Source of the DNA: Mimachlamys varia
Lineage: Eukaryota > Mollusca > Bivalvia > Pectinida > Pectinidae
Reading direction: 5' to 3'
Length of the DNA: 64,000 bases
Assembly: GCA_947623455.1 (NCBI GenBank)
Contig: OX392527.1
Coordinates: forward strand, 32,108,201 to 32,172,200
Part shown: positions 39,226 to 51,486 of the stretch, one piece after another
How the letters are laid out: every line of letters starts with the position of its first letter
Position numbering within the stretch: the first letter of the stretch is position 1
The notes under the pieces: model-generated
Seen by the model: the letters and a program-made list of their open reading frames with translations, nothing else
Databases searched by the model: none
Told to the model about the DNA's origin: nothing
Translations under genes and position numbers: made by a program

Positions 39226-42200
39226 ATGTCTGTAGTCATGGTTTTCCGTGTAGTACTTTTAGCCGCGTTGTTCTGTGGTTGCCTTCCAGCACCACTGAAA
39301 CCAGAGGCTGACAATAGGAACATGTTTCATATGTTTCAAGACATGTTCGGAGGCGGGATGAATATGATGATGGGTGCGGCTAATGGGATGTCCCAGACGA
39401 TGGGAGCGGGCGTGGACACCGCGATGAAAGTTTTCGGTAAGACAGTTTTACTTTTGATTCCGTATTCTTTACTCATATAGCTGTTGTTGAAAAGGTGACT
39501 TATTGGCGTCACATTGTCTGCGTCGGTTGCGTTGTCTGAACAATGGTTCCCATGCGATAGCTCGAGTTCCATTTGACCTCAAACTTCATACAGTACTTTT
39601 TTTCTGAACGTCCTTTATTGGAATGGATTTCTCTTCGAGTTTGAAGGTCAAACATCGAGGTTATCATTCCGATAATAAAACCGACGTGCGAACAAAGGTT
39701 TCGTTGCGGGAATTTTGAGTTTCCTTGTAGGCCTTTCAAACTCAAACTTCATACACTTACTAGAAGTCCCTGTTTGGAATTACTTTTTTGGTCTATCTGC
39801 AAGTCAAAGATCAAGGTAACTGTTATCTTTTTACTATAAACAGAAAATCATTTCCCACGCCATAGCCTAGTTTCATTGACACGTGGAATTGATACAATCA
39901 CATAATACTTCCATAGAAACTGTACAAATTAATTATGTTTTGAAATATGCATCAAAATCTTTGGCGTCAGTCTGTTCGTCCGTCAGATATACTCATTTCA
40001 CTGGTTTCTCATACTGTTTAACGGTTAACCGATTAAAGCGTTCAGACACATTTCGTAGAGACTTTACACAAGTATTGTTGGCATCACTATCTGGAACAAG
40101 GTTGAAAGTCAAGGTCATACATTTAAGTTCAAGATCACAGATGCAGGAGCAGTTTACAACGTAAAACATTGTAATAATTTCATGAATCTGGACTTAATGA
40201 TTCTCACTGATAATATCTGAAAATTAGATGAACGTGGAAATTATAGATGAATGTCAAGGCCAATGTCACAATTATAGAATATTCAACATGATCGATATTC
40301 AGGCTTGTCCACAGGTTCCGGACCAAATATTCATTTAAGTTTTATGAAACTTTGACAAACATTTCTGACACCAATTTCTGGAAACCATATATATGCAAGT
40401 TTACAACTTTTCCATACTTTCTGAATATATTTTATGTTCCAGTTTTAAAGGTATCGGTTGATGGTCAGCGTCATAAAGGTCAAAGGTTAACTTTACATGT
40501 ACAGAAGCTTTACCCCGGATAACGAATTTCAAGTATTCAGCAAATTTCGTTTACCTACTCGTTCCATATTTGTACATACAGTGTATATAATTAGTTACGC
40601 CCAAGTCAACACTGATTGTTTTCCCATTTGACACATGCATGCTAAACATCCATTGCTAACACAAAGATTTATATAACAACTGGACTGATTTTAAAAATGA
40701 AGGTTTGTTATCGCTACTCATTATGATGAACTACGAGGCCTTTTTATACAGTTATACGAAGTGTATGTTCCAATTGGGTTGTAAATGTTTATAATCACTT
40801 TTAAAACTGACCGGATTACCAAAATGGCCGACCAGCGACCATATTTGATTATGATAAGGCCATTTGTTGTCACTATTTTTCAGAATCAAAAATTCCTTAT
40901 CTATGTTGCCTTTGGTCCTTCGACGTGTCAGCTTTTAAAATCAAACTACTGAATGACGAACATAATTGATTTTAATGATTTTTGTTATTTTTTTCTATTT
41001 CTCTTTCACAGAGTAGTTAGCATTAAAAGAATCTTCCTGAATTTTTTTCATATTTCCCGCCCCACCTTGATAAAAATAACACTAGCCCTTATTTTGTCCA
41101 TGATTATGAAGCATTACGACATAACTAAGATTATGTTTAAGATTCCAGTATAGGGTTTCCAACATTGGGACGGGTAAAAGTTAGTCAGAAGCTAAGAGTT
41201 CTGACTATCTGGCCCGCTAAGGATTTCGCCAGCATTTCGCCAGCATTTCGCCAGCATTCACGAGGGTTTCTTTTTGTCGAGTTGCGAATACTGTACAGCT
41301 CAAAGTTCATTGGGATACTCTGTCGAAAAAAAAAATAACTGATTGAATATGTCGAAAAAATACGAAACTACAATCCACACAGCAACTACTTCACAAATTT
41401 TAAATGGCAAATGAAAATAATGTATCAAACTTAGGCTCGTATACTGTATCTGTCATTAAGATAATAATAAAACGGAAGGAAACTGATCTTGTTTTTAATT
41501 TTCAGGTGATATGTCACCACCTCATTGGGGTCCTTTTGGCAGCAGTAAGTATGTAAACTGATATTTTAAAGACGGAAAATATACTGTACTTTCCATAACA
41601 ATTACCATTAGGCCTAGCTCATCTCGAGGAAACTGTTATTTAAGATAGACTGTACATTGTATATCTCACTATCCTGATTGAAGCAGCTTTTTGTAGGTAA
41701 TTTCTCTCACAGGTGCTAGGCACGGACCTATGTCACTATGAAATGATTATCAGATAATTATTTTACCTCTCGAATATAACCCTCCCACTACAATATGTCT
41801 GTCGTAGTGGGAGGTATGATATTCGAGAGAGGTAAAATAATTATCTGACAATCATTTCAGTGACATAGGTCCGTGCCCCTGTAGTTTTATTGCCAGTACC
41901 TCGTTCCTAACTTTGAGGAGCTGACATATTTATTTGACTTTTGTCATCAATGAAGCAGATAACATTTTCACTTTCAGGTTACTTGGTTTCAATATTCCTT
42001 TTGTCCCTTTTCTATTATGTAAATATAATACTAAAAATTTGAACAAGATATCTTTAACGGTTTAAAAGTTATCGTCCGGACAAGAATTATTGAAAAAAAT
42101 CACACTTTTTTTACCTCTGACCTTGAGGTCAAGGCCACAGTGACAAAATGACAGTGCACTGCACATCTGCTTTAGGTGATGCATGTATACTGCAAGTTTC

Positions 42201-42727
42201 GTCAGGATATCTTCCAATGATTAAGAAGTTATGGCCCAGACAAGAATTATTAGAAGAACCAGAACTGGTACTAATACAATGTCTCCCTTCATACGAAGAG
42301 GAGATAATTACTAGTTTGTTCATACATGTACTTTAATGGTCATCTTCTCTAGCCAAGGTATGATCTTAACCCTTGGCTAGGGAAGTTATTTTATTGATTT
42401 GTTTCTGTGTGATTTCCAAAGAAGAAATTGAATTAAATTCTTTTCTGAGTTGCTTGTGGTCAGAATGTATGGCACCTGACTGAACACTTAACCGTGTCTA
42501 ACCTGTGACGAGGTGAAATATTTACTGATGGTTCCGTATATAATCCTGGTTATGTACATCATTTTGTAGATCCAGGTCCTGCTTTGGCCAGCGTTCTCTC
42601 CAGTGTTACAGTAAAGCCAAACACAGAGACTGACGCACCAATCACTGGCACCCCTGCCCCAACAACTGTAGCACCAACTACAAGTACCCCTGCTCAATAC
42701 CACTGGATAACCTTCGGAGGGAAATAA
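39226..42727 (+). CDS. Small secreted Met/Gly-rich and Thr/Pro-rich protein, three exons, unrecognised
   Basis: Exons 39226-39436, 41506-41544 and 42570-42727 join in matching phases (1, 1) to give 135 residues ending at TAA 42725. The start has an A at -3. Residues 1 to about 22 form a signal peptide (MSVVMVFRVVLLAALFCGCL). Then comes an amphipathic Met/Gly-rich part (MFHMFQDMFGGGMNMMMGAA), a short aromatic exon (DMSPPHWGPFGS) and a Thr/Pro-rich stretch (TDAPITGTPAPTTVAPTTST) likely to be O-glycosylated, ending HWITFGGK. It has no cysteines after the signal region. All splice sites are canonical (CG|GTAAGA, TTTTCAG, CAGCA|GTAAGT, TTTGTAG). I do not recognise the family; it could be a lineage-specific matrix or mucus protein (speculation). 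A polyadenylation signal AATAAA lies at 43382. Confidence 0.78.
39590..40960. repeat. Old dispersed repeats in intron 1 of the secreted-protein gene
   Basis: Repeated short phrases such as CAAACTTCATACA...AAGTCAAAG(A)TCAAGGT and AAGGTCAAAGG occur several times. At 40830-40925 there is text like that at 36840-37420 (AAAATGGCCGACCAGCGACC). These look like decayed interspersed repeats. The remaining intron sequence holds nothing identifiable. Confidence 0.4.
41719..41877. mobile_element. Near-perfect foldback MITE, about 159 bp
   Basis: Arms of about 73 bp, GGCACGGACCTATGTCACTA...CCTCCCACTAC and GTAGTGGGAGG...TAGTGACATAGGTCCGTGCC-like, are separated by about 13 bp (AATATGTCTGTC). Arms differ at only a few positions, so insertion was probably recent. 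It lies in intron 2 of the secreted-protein gene. Confidence 0.92.
42000..42330. repeat. Decayed dispersed repeat (ACAAGAATTATT motif twice)
   Basis: ACAAGAATTATT occurs after GTTATCGTCCGG and again after GTTATGGCCCAG. Between them is ACCTTGAGGTCAAGGCCACA. This phrase pair is typical of abundant mollusc interspersed repeats as I remember them. No intact protein is encoded. Confidence 0.45.
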
Positions 42728-44018
42728 CGGTTTTTCACAAAAATACTAAAGCTTCAATGTTTTAAATCACAACTGTATTAAATTCAAAATTTCATAATTG
42801 TTTTACAACGGCGTTTATTACTTTTTTTAAATTAAAAACAATTCATATACAAGTGTACATACGTATTTTAAAGAATTTGTATATTATGAGTGCAATTTAC
42901 ATGTCTTATCTAATATCATCGCAATGATCACTTAGGGGATTTTTATCCATATTTTCCCTGAAAATCTCTTAAAAATCGAAAATGATATTACTTTATACAG
43001 AAAAATCTCAATTGATATTTTGCTGATCCCATAAAATCCCTCAAATTCTCCCATAGGTTTTAAGAGTCGGAATTATCCCCCGAGTATGTATACTCAATAA
43101 GTGTACTCATATTATGTCATAAGCATTTTTTGGCCTATAGAATTGACAGCGAGTATAACTGTGTCAGGAGAAATAGTTAGCATTGTACTGGTAGCACTAC
43201 AAATGATTTCATTCTGTGTTTTCACATTGACGTTTGGGACACTGATCTGGCTGTAGATTGACATATATTTCTTAACTGAAGGAAATTCTGAACATTTTCA
43301 TAGAAGGTTGTTCCTCAACTCAAGAGTAGTCACATAAAATTCTGAAAAGTTCAGCTGGTTTTAACTACCTTTGTATACTGTAATAAAGTTTTACCGGACG
43401 TGTATAAAAACTTGAAAGCAACAATTAGACAAACAAATGAGAATGACTGATATACAAATACACTAGGGATGAGGTCATGGTTGTCAGTATTTACAAAATC
43501 TGTACTGTGATTTAAAGGTTAAAAATAAATCTCCACCACAATCTTAAATTGATGATTGAGAGGAAAAACAAGTACAAAACGGACAATTTGTTGAACCTTT
43601 TAATGGCGTACATTAAAGACAGGAAATGTTTCTGTTAATAACTTCAGCATGTTTCGAACACTTTATATCATTATGTCTGCTGCATTACTTGGATGCTTGA
43701 ATATTTCATAATATACACAACACTATCATCTGCAAATAAGTTACTGAAAAGGAGAACATTACTTGTTTTTTTTTACCATAATAGATTTTATAACCATTTA
43801 TTTTCACTTCAAATAGAACTTGCTATTGGAATTTTCGTGAACCTCGAAGAAAATGGCCCCATACTAAAGAATTCTGAATGTCACAATGATATACAAAAGT
43901 ATTACAGTGTGTGTTGAGGCAGCCATAGAGACCGGAAGTCCCGTTTGTTTCTGTGTGTACCGAGACAACTAATGGTATACCACTTTGTAGCACTATAAAT
44001 GTTTGATGATTATGACGG
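42728..44018. other. Convergent intergenic region between secreted gene and PSMD12
   Basis: 3' ends of both genes face each other here. Candidate polyadenylation signals are AATAAA at 43382-43387 (plus) and AATAAA on the minus strand at 43802-43797, about 215 bp after the PSMD12 stop. Nothing else is recognisable. Confidence 0.55.
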
Positions 44019-47000
44019 TCAATGGAGCTTGTGTACCATCTCCTCCTTGGTGATGAGGTGATTGGTCTTGTTGACAAGCTGCATCAGTGTGGTGATGTTA
44101 TGGGACCAGTCATTGAGAATGTCACTGGGGTCCTTCTGGTGGGTGAAATTCACTATACCTTCCAGGCGATCCATCTTGGCTTGTATAGTCTTGTTCACAA
44201 CAAGATTGGACAAGAATTCTTCAGATTCCTAAAAGTAGACATAACATTCTGAAGTCCTTCCTGTGTTTTATATAACTATATAATTTTTAATCATTAATAG
44301 TAGTTCGAACTACTTGACCTTACCTCAGAGTATGCTTGTCAGATGTATATGTTTCTTATGGAAAACTTGATTCTCATCTTTTGTGATTTTATTTAGCCAA
44401 AAATGTCTGTATTTACAATAAATCCCTACATGACAGTTACATCAATAATAACTATTTTTCAATTTAGAATACTAGTCTCATGCCTCACAAGTTGTAAAGC
44501 TTGATATTCAATGGTAATTGTAATCACACATGTCAATATCTTACCGCCTCAGACTGGTCCAGAAGGTCAGCGATTCTCTTGGTCCTCACACGGGTGTAGT
44601 ATTTGGCCATCACTCGAATATTCTAAAATAAACCATTAAACAATTACCTTTTATAGATTCATTTTTATACATCTTAAAAGTATTTCAAGCTTAAAATGTA
44701 TGCATCAATATCAATCTAATATTCAACAAAAAACATTTTAATGACAAACAGGGGTAAAGGTCAACATGTTGATTAGCAGTTCATTTTGTAAATTCTACAT
44801 AATGAAAGCTGATCATACCACAAGAGGTTGAATGAACAACGATGAACATTTTTGGACTGACAGCCCTGAAACAACAGACACTTTTGAGCTTTATATTTTC
44901 CTGATGAAGATGGCCGTTACTCACATGTTCTACAACCCTATTTTTTAGGTCTGCCCAGCGTTTTGCTCCCCCTTCCAGTTTTGTGTTGAACACATGGGTA
45001 GCAGGACTACTCGTGGAACCAAACTTAAGCTCGCTCTCGTATGTCAGACACAACTGCTTCCATGTGATCAGCTCTGACGTAGTGAAACAATTTAGTAGCT
45101 CTCTGTAGAGTAAAATATGATGTTCCAGTGTATTTGATTAAAGATGAAGGTGGTGCAAAAACCATTTCTGACAGCAAATAAATGAGGATTTATGTACATT
45201 ACATTTGTATTAAAAATGTTTAGTGTACTTGCTGGTAAAGTCTGATTTCACACTTTCTGCTATTGGTATTAGGGTATTTCTTCCAGATTTCTGTTACACA
45301 CTTACTGGTATTAGGGTTTCTGTCACACACTAACTGGTATTAGGGTTTCTGTTACACACTTACTGGTATTAGGGTTTCTGTTACACACTTACTGGTATTA
45401 GGGTTTCTGTTACACACTGACTGGTATTAGGGTTTCTGTTACACACTGACTGGTATTAGGGTTTCTGTTACACACTGACTGGTATTAGGGTTTCTGTTAC
45501 ACACTTACTGGTATTAGGGTTTCTGTTACACACTTACTGGTATTAGGGTTTCTGTTACACACTTACTGGTATTTGGGTTTCTGTTACACACTTACTGGTA
45601 TTTGGGTTTCTGTTACACACTTACTGGTATTAGGGTTTCTGTTACACACTGACTGGTATTAGGGCTTCTGTTACACACTTACTGGTATTAGGGTTTCTGT
45701 TACACACTTACTGGTATTAGGGTTTCTGTTACACACTTACTGGTATTTGGGTTTCTGTTACACACTTACTGGTATTAGGGTTTCTGTTACACACTTACTG
45801 GTATTAGGGTTTCTGTTACACACTTACTGGTATTAGGGTTTCTGTTACACACTGACTGGTATTAGGGTTTCTGTTACACACTTACTGGTATTAGGGTTTC
45901 TGTTACACACTGACTGGTATTAGGGTTTCTATTACACACTTACTGGTATTTGGGTATTTCTTCCAGATTTCTGTCCTCCTTGACTCTGTGTATGAAGTCT
46001 GACTGCTCATTATCGTAGGGTGCCAGTATCACATATAGGACTACATAACGCAGGGCCTGCAGGTCAAAGGTCAAAAACCATTATTCATTGTACCGCACAA
46101 CATCCTAGCCAATAATCAAACTGTATGCATCAACCAAAGGGATAAAGAACCATGTTTACCCTTGAAACATGTTTTTTGTAAGTGAAGTTTATAAGGAAAT
46201 ATTGATGATCTTTTCAAATTTTCTAGCAGGATCCAAACTCTACACTGCAAGAATCATTTTAGTGCAAAACAATATGTAATGGAAATCAAAAAGAACGCTT
46301 AGTTTCTAACAATTTTAGGAAAAATCTATAAATTTACTTCAAACCCAACATTCTTTTGTTAGTGCATAAATTTATCAATATCAAAGAATTACATGTACGT
46401 ATATCAAAATTTGTTAAACTAATTTCAGTTTTTGAAAATTTGGGAAAATTAGGCACTTTTTGGCTAGAGGAAACAGAATGAATTCGGCAGTAAAATTGAG
46501 CAAAAAAGTGACACTGTTAGCAACAACATCAAGTCAAATTGAAGATTTTTCAGCAAATCAAATGACAATATTAAATCAGATAGTGATTGGCAAAATGTTT
46601 TTCAGTATATATGATTGCATAGCAATTGCATGACTATGAATTAAACATTCATGTCCTATTGATTTATGCCTTGGTGTAAGCGTGTTGTAATGTTTTACCT
46701 CTCTCATTTTGTCTTTGTTTTCTTTGATCTCTGGTGTGTCATATACAGCTTTGTAATGTTTACAGATAGCTAGGTAGGATCCCTCATGTTCATCAAGCTC
46801 AATCATCAACTGGTAATATTTCAACTTTAGCTCCTGAAAAGAAAACGCATTCAAGTAATTCAGTATCAATAACATGTCATTTCATAAGTATACAAGTCTG
46901 TCTTATCAATATAAACACTGAACAAGTAACATATTGATAATACCAACTAGATAGATATATGTTTTACATGTTGTTACACAAACACAATCTAAATCTAAGT

Positions 47001-50000
47001 GTTACATCATGATATTGAGATACACTCAATGTACAATCAAAATACAAAATAAAAAACCTTTGTGTTACACATTAATACAATAATAATAAAAATCTCAGTA
47101 CTACACACTGGTGTAACAGTATAGAGTGTTACATGTCGGTAATACAGTTCAATTCAGGTGCAAATGAACCTACGGTTGTTCCAGCTTCCTCGAAGAACTT
47201 TGAGCTGATCTTTTTGCTGATGATCTGTGTCCTGATGTAGTCCTTCTTAGCTAGACACAATCTCATCTGCTCTAGAATAAACTCCACCTTCTCTTTCTTC
47301 TCCATTGACCCAAATGTCTCCACCTAATATAGAACATAGAATCAAAAAGGGTCAATATTTCATATAAGATCAACCATTTCGATTGATATGTCTGCCCTGT
47401 TTTGATCATCACTGCAAATGTGAAAATAGTTGGTCTAACAGTGCACTTACAGTTTCAGAGAAACTAACTAAGATGCTGACAAAGTCAATGGACCATGAAA
47501 TTAGGCAGCATCGTGGATTTGATGCATAAATGGACATACTGCCTAAAATGCATCAATGGTCCAAGTTTGGTTGGCCTAAAACTCACTTCACCGCAGAAAC
47601 TTAATGCTGACACTCTTGAATGGAAAATCAAAATCTTATTCTCGCCTCTACCTCTTCATGGTGGCAAGACAAAAACTGTACCTGCTATTCAAAAATGCTC
47701 TATACATGGAAATATTTTAGACATTTTGCAATATTCTAATGAGATTATATGTTTAAATATTTCTAAATATTTGAAATGCTGTTCTGCTTTTAACCAACAT
47801 AACATAGCCTTGCTTGATTAATGTACTGATAATACTGACCTGTAGCTCCTGAAGTATGTCCGCGGCCTCCGTTACCTTTCCACTGTCTTCCTTTATTTTA
47901 GCAAGAGTTCTGGTGAGTCTTGCACGTTCAATTTCCACATAGATCTGCACGAAAAAAAACAACATTAGCAATGACAGCATATAAAGGATTTAATGAAATA
48001 TTATCAACGATTTTCAACTGCATATTGATAAAATTTATCAAAATCTTGTACACTGTAGCTCAATAATACAATCTGCATGACAGTTTGCGACGTTTGCCAC
48101 TAGTCAGTCCTATGCCATGACTAGTAAATTTTGGTTTGGACTAGTGGAAATTCCTTGAATTTCAATATATTTGATATAATAAACACTGCATTTTGCTTGT
48201 CCGGACTAGTGCTTGAAAATGTTACTGTCACAGACTCAACTGGCATGAGAATAGCAACTTTTATAGAAAAATCTTGGTATGAGAAAAATATCAAACTTGG
48301 CATGCGTGAATTGGCAGAAATTCATATTTAACTATTTCCTTTAAGGCCAAAGTGATGAAGGTTGAAAAATCTGTAATAGAGTAGATGAGACCAGATTTTA
48401 GCATGACACATTCTGCTCTAATTACAGAAACTCTACTACAAAATTGTGACAAAGTATGAGATATTTAACAGAAAAATGCGATATGTGATGATGGACGAGC
48501 CAATATTATTCAATATTAATTGTAAGTGGACATCAGGTCACATTCTGAAAGATAACACAAATTACCTAATGTAATTGTAGATGACAGACAACAGTCACAG
48601 ACAAAAGTGATGCATTAGGGACAAGGCCAAATATCTCACAAACTGATAAAATTCCAGTATGTAACACTCTGCCTTCAAAAGATGTACTTGAATATCGGTA
48701 ACTATATGTGAAAGATTACATGAGAATGTTACCCAGGATACAAACTGACAGTGTATTGCTATAATCTTTGCTGTGGATAATCTTTAATGTATGCATTTCT
48801 GAAATAGCATCCGACAACTTCCTTTTCCAGCTGTGACTGTCCTACTTACTTTTCCAGCTGTGACTGTCCTCAGTGTATCAATCAACTTGAGTTTGACTTC
48901 CATGTTGCCAGCTGGAGTCTTTTCAACATAGGTATAGGCTTCCTGGATCATCTTTGTAACCGACTGAAACCATTTTCAAAGGAATTAAATTACTGAAATA
49001 GAAGTACATGAAGAGACAAAGTTGCACCATCATTCTTGTCTTAAACGAAAAAAAAAATAAAGAATTCATAGCACAGGTGTGTAAACCTTATATTAGTAAT
49101 GTAAAAGAAAACATTGTCATATCTACCAAGTTTTATACCTATCAGTTAAGATAGTAAATATAAAAGCAATATTAATATTTGCATAACTTACACTGTACAT
49201 TTAAATGGAAAAAAGAAAAGGGACATATCTTCCAAAGATATGGGCCTTAATCAACATTTACATCCGATTCATTGCCTATTTAAAAGCAAAGGGTTAAATA
49301 GACAGTAAGGCCCTTATATTATTCATTGCACTTTTTGATCAGCTTTACATATTTCTGGCCTTTTTAACATATGCATACATATTATTAAATTTCCTTCTAC
49401 AAAATTAACAGATTTTAAATGAGCTTATTACCAAAACATTTGTACTCTTATCAAGAAAATGTATATATAATATAAATCTGTGACAGAGAAATTCAAGACT
49501 TTTGTATATATCTCAGCAGTTACCTTAGACCTGGATATACATGTACTTACCTGTTTTATCTGTCCTCGTTTCTTTGTTAGTACGACAATATTTTCATTCA
49601 GTGCATCCCAATTTTTGTTTTCAAAACAGAGGCGAACCACAGTCACCAGGACTCTACTCGTGGAATGAGTATCAGCTCCCTACAAAATAGACAAAATATT
49701 TAGTCTAATCCACCTGTAGGCAAACATGGGGGTATCTTCCAGCATTTGGTAGTCATGAAGAGGCTACAGCTATTTAAAATACAACATTCCAACAATTGGC
49801 CCAGTCTAGTTCACATACATTGTACTGTCACACTATGATATAGTGATTACACATTTCATAGTAAAAAGCCCTTTGTGTCAAAACATGAGAATTAAAAGAC
49901 TGGAACAAATCCATCTATGCAAGATTCTGCTGTGTTGATCACGTACAGGATATAAAGTGAATAGTAGATCTAGATCTATAGCAAAGATAGAACATACAAT

Positions 50001-51047
50001 ACATTTTGTAACAAACTTTGGTTTATTTAGTTTTACGTCCTATTAACAGCCAGGGTCATTTAAGGACGTGCCAGGTTTTGGAGGTGGAGGAAATATTGGT
50101 CCCATACGACACATCCATACTCCAAAATTGACCTAACAAGGCTAGGTAGCTATATAGGCTGACCTTCTACAACTACGTATATGTGGGCAGTGTTTAAGGT
50201 TGCGGATAATGAAGCCAAGGGAACAGTGGGTCTTCTTGACGGTTTTCATTGATGATAACTCCAAGGTAGGGACACTCACTAGTTTGGAATCTGGATTATT
50301 CATCCTTAATTTTTGCTTTACAATCTATATATATAACTATGGAAAAAATGATTCTATGAAAACAAATTGTACTATGAAAAACAATTTTTTTTTTAGAAAT
50401 TATCAGAGGGAAGGGGCAACATTGACTTTAGAAAATAACTGATAACACCTTTTTATTCATTTATTGCCAATTAAGAACCTGTACATGTACATTGTACATA
50501 CAGCTGATCATATATGGTAGCTACGTAAACCATATAAATGGTTTGTCTCACACTGAAAAATCAGAATAGTTTGTAAGTAAAGTACGGGTTCGTAATCAAA
50601 TAAACCTAAACACTTGCCGTTCTTGTTTGTTTTTCTAATGACATCAATATATCCAGTGCTTCTGTCAATTTCCCTTGCTGAAATAAGAAACAGAGAAAGG
50701 AGTACAATATATCAGTTGTATTTTAAACATGTTACATGATAAATCTGACAACTACGTATACAAAAACTTATGTAAAAAAATGCAGAACTTAGTTCACCGA
50801 TGCAACATATATAATATATATATAAACAGCTTTAACCGGCACCCCCCCCCCCCCCTTCCAAACTGTGACATAGCAGATTTTGATGATAATAATTTGGCAG
50901 AACAGAATTTATTCTATCGACGAGAACAATATTGGATGAAAATGGAAAACTTACTTTTGCTAATTTTTCACATTTAGGAAGTTTTTCATCTACAGTTGAA
51001 CTGTAGTCAACTTCCATTTTCTGAGGAGTCGTTTCTGTGTCCGCCAT
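44019..51047 (-). CDS. PSMD12: 26S proteasome non-ATPase regulatory subunit 12 (Rpn5), complete, 11 exons
   Basis: Rpn5 is a PCI-domain scaffold of the 19S regulatory lid. Exons in transcript order (minus strand): 51047-50955, 50677-50618, 49679-49551, 48963-48850, 47944-47840, 47323-47174, 46833-46699, 46056-45944, 45102-44925, 44622-44545, 44228-44019 (stop at 44021-44019). All phases match and give 454 residues, against 456 in human. Recognisable blocks: [125 protein letters not shown] and C-terminal [20 protein letters not shown], the PCI winged-helix. Intron 2 has a GC donor. Intron 8 holds a junction-anchored minisatellite and exon 4 a two-copy one. It starts 439 bp from the divergent PITPNC1. 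Confidence 0.98.
45264..45943 (-). repeat. 29 bp splice-donor minisatellite in PSMD12 intron 8, about 22 copies
   Basis: On the transcript strand the unit is AAACCCTAATACCAGTAAGT then GTGTAACAG. AAATACCA|GTAAGTGTG is the exon 8 end plus donor, so units carry ATACCA|GTAAGT (some GTCAGT). The array starts exactly at the junction (45944/45943). Its far edge (45264-45294) is a 31 bp copy of a longer exon 8 tail matching 45944-45974 with one mismatch. Confidence 0.95.
48815..48868 (-). repeat. Two-copy 27 bp duplication of PSMD12 exon 4 end plus donor
   Basis: On the transcript strand copy 1 (48868-48842) is GACAGTCACAGCTGGAAAA|G and TAAGTAG. Copy 2 (48841-48815) repeats it, but the donor GTAAGT is changed to GGAAGT and so is inactive. 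This is a minimal version of the junction-anchored repeats. Confidence 0.92.
50015..50215 (-). mobile_element. SINE 3' part, minus orientation, in PSMD12 intron 2
   Basis: Read on the minus strand it gives CCAAAACCTGGCACGTCCTT, AAATGACCCTGGCTGTTAAT, AGGACGTAAAACTAAA and TAAACCAAAG. This is the same tail as in the SINE copies at 56350-56590 and 58925-59150. The tRNA-like head is absent or diverged. Confidence 0.65.
50612..50677 (-). other. PSMD12: PSMD12 exon 2 with GC-AG intron donor
   Basis: Exon 50677-50618 encodes [20 protein letters not shown] and is followed by GCAAGTGT rather than GT. The next exon begins [12 protein letters not shown], aligning with the human TASDMVSTSRILV, so the GC donor is the natural boundary. 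No GT nearby keeps the frame. Confidence 0.85.
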
Positions 51048-51486
51048 GGTTGCTTCTTTTCGTCTGTCTGGGTGCGTTCGTATCGGAAAATGAATATTTT
51101 GCTTTTAGTTACACAGCACTGAAAAGATATAATTTAAAAAAATACTCAGTTTTATGATATTCTGATTGATATAAAATATATCAAAGGGAGAAACATTTCC
51201 TTGTTTTATTTTTCAATAAAAACAATATGAAAATATTTACAAGATAAATGTTTTACGGAAGGTGCTGTTCCTGTGTTCACTTTAAAATTAGTTTGAATCA
51301 TATTGTTCGGAACACTATATGTTATTAGAAAATCTAGAGGTATTCCGAACTCATAGTCTGTGAGGTTGAAAGATGACAGAGTACAAGTGAAGGGGGTGAT
51401 GTGGATATAGACAATTTAGGCAGCTGTTGGTCTTAAGAAATTGGTCCAGATTATGTTATAGACAGTGAGTTCAAATATCTGCGACA
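51048..51486. promoter_or_regulatory. Divergent PSMD12/PITPNC1 promoter region
   Basis: The 439 bp between the two start codons must hold both 5' UTRs and core promoters unless a 5' non-coding exon lies elsewhere. No clear TATA box is seen for either gene. The half next to PSMD12 (51048-51110) is the less AT-rich part. A bidirectional promoter is inferred from geometry only. Confidence 0.6.

Noticed and set aside
46576..49646. Single-exon minus-strand frames as separate small genes
   Set aside because: They are PSMD12 exons with intron read-through at their ends; the joined gene gives the expected 454-residue protein.
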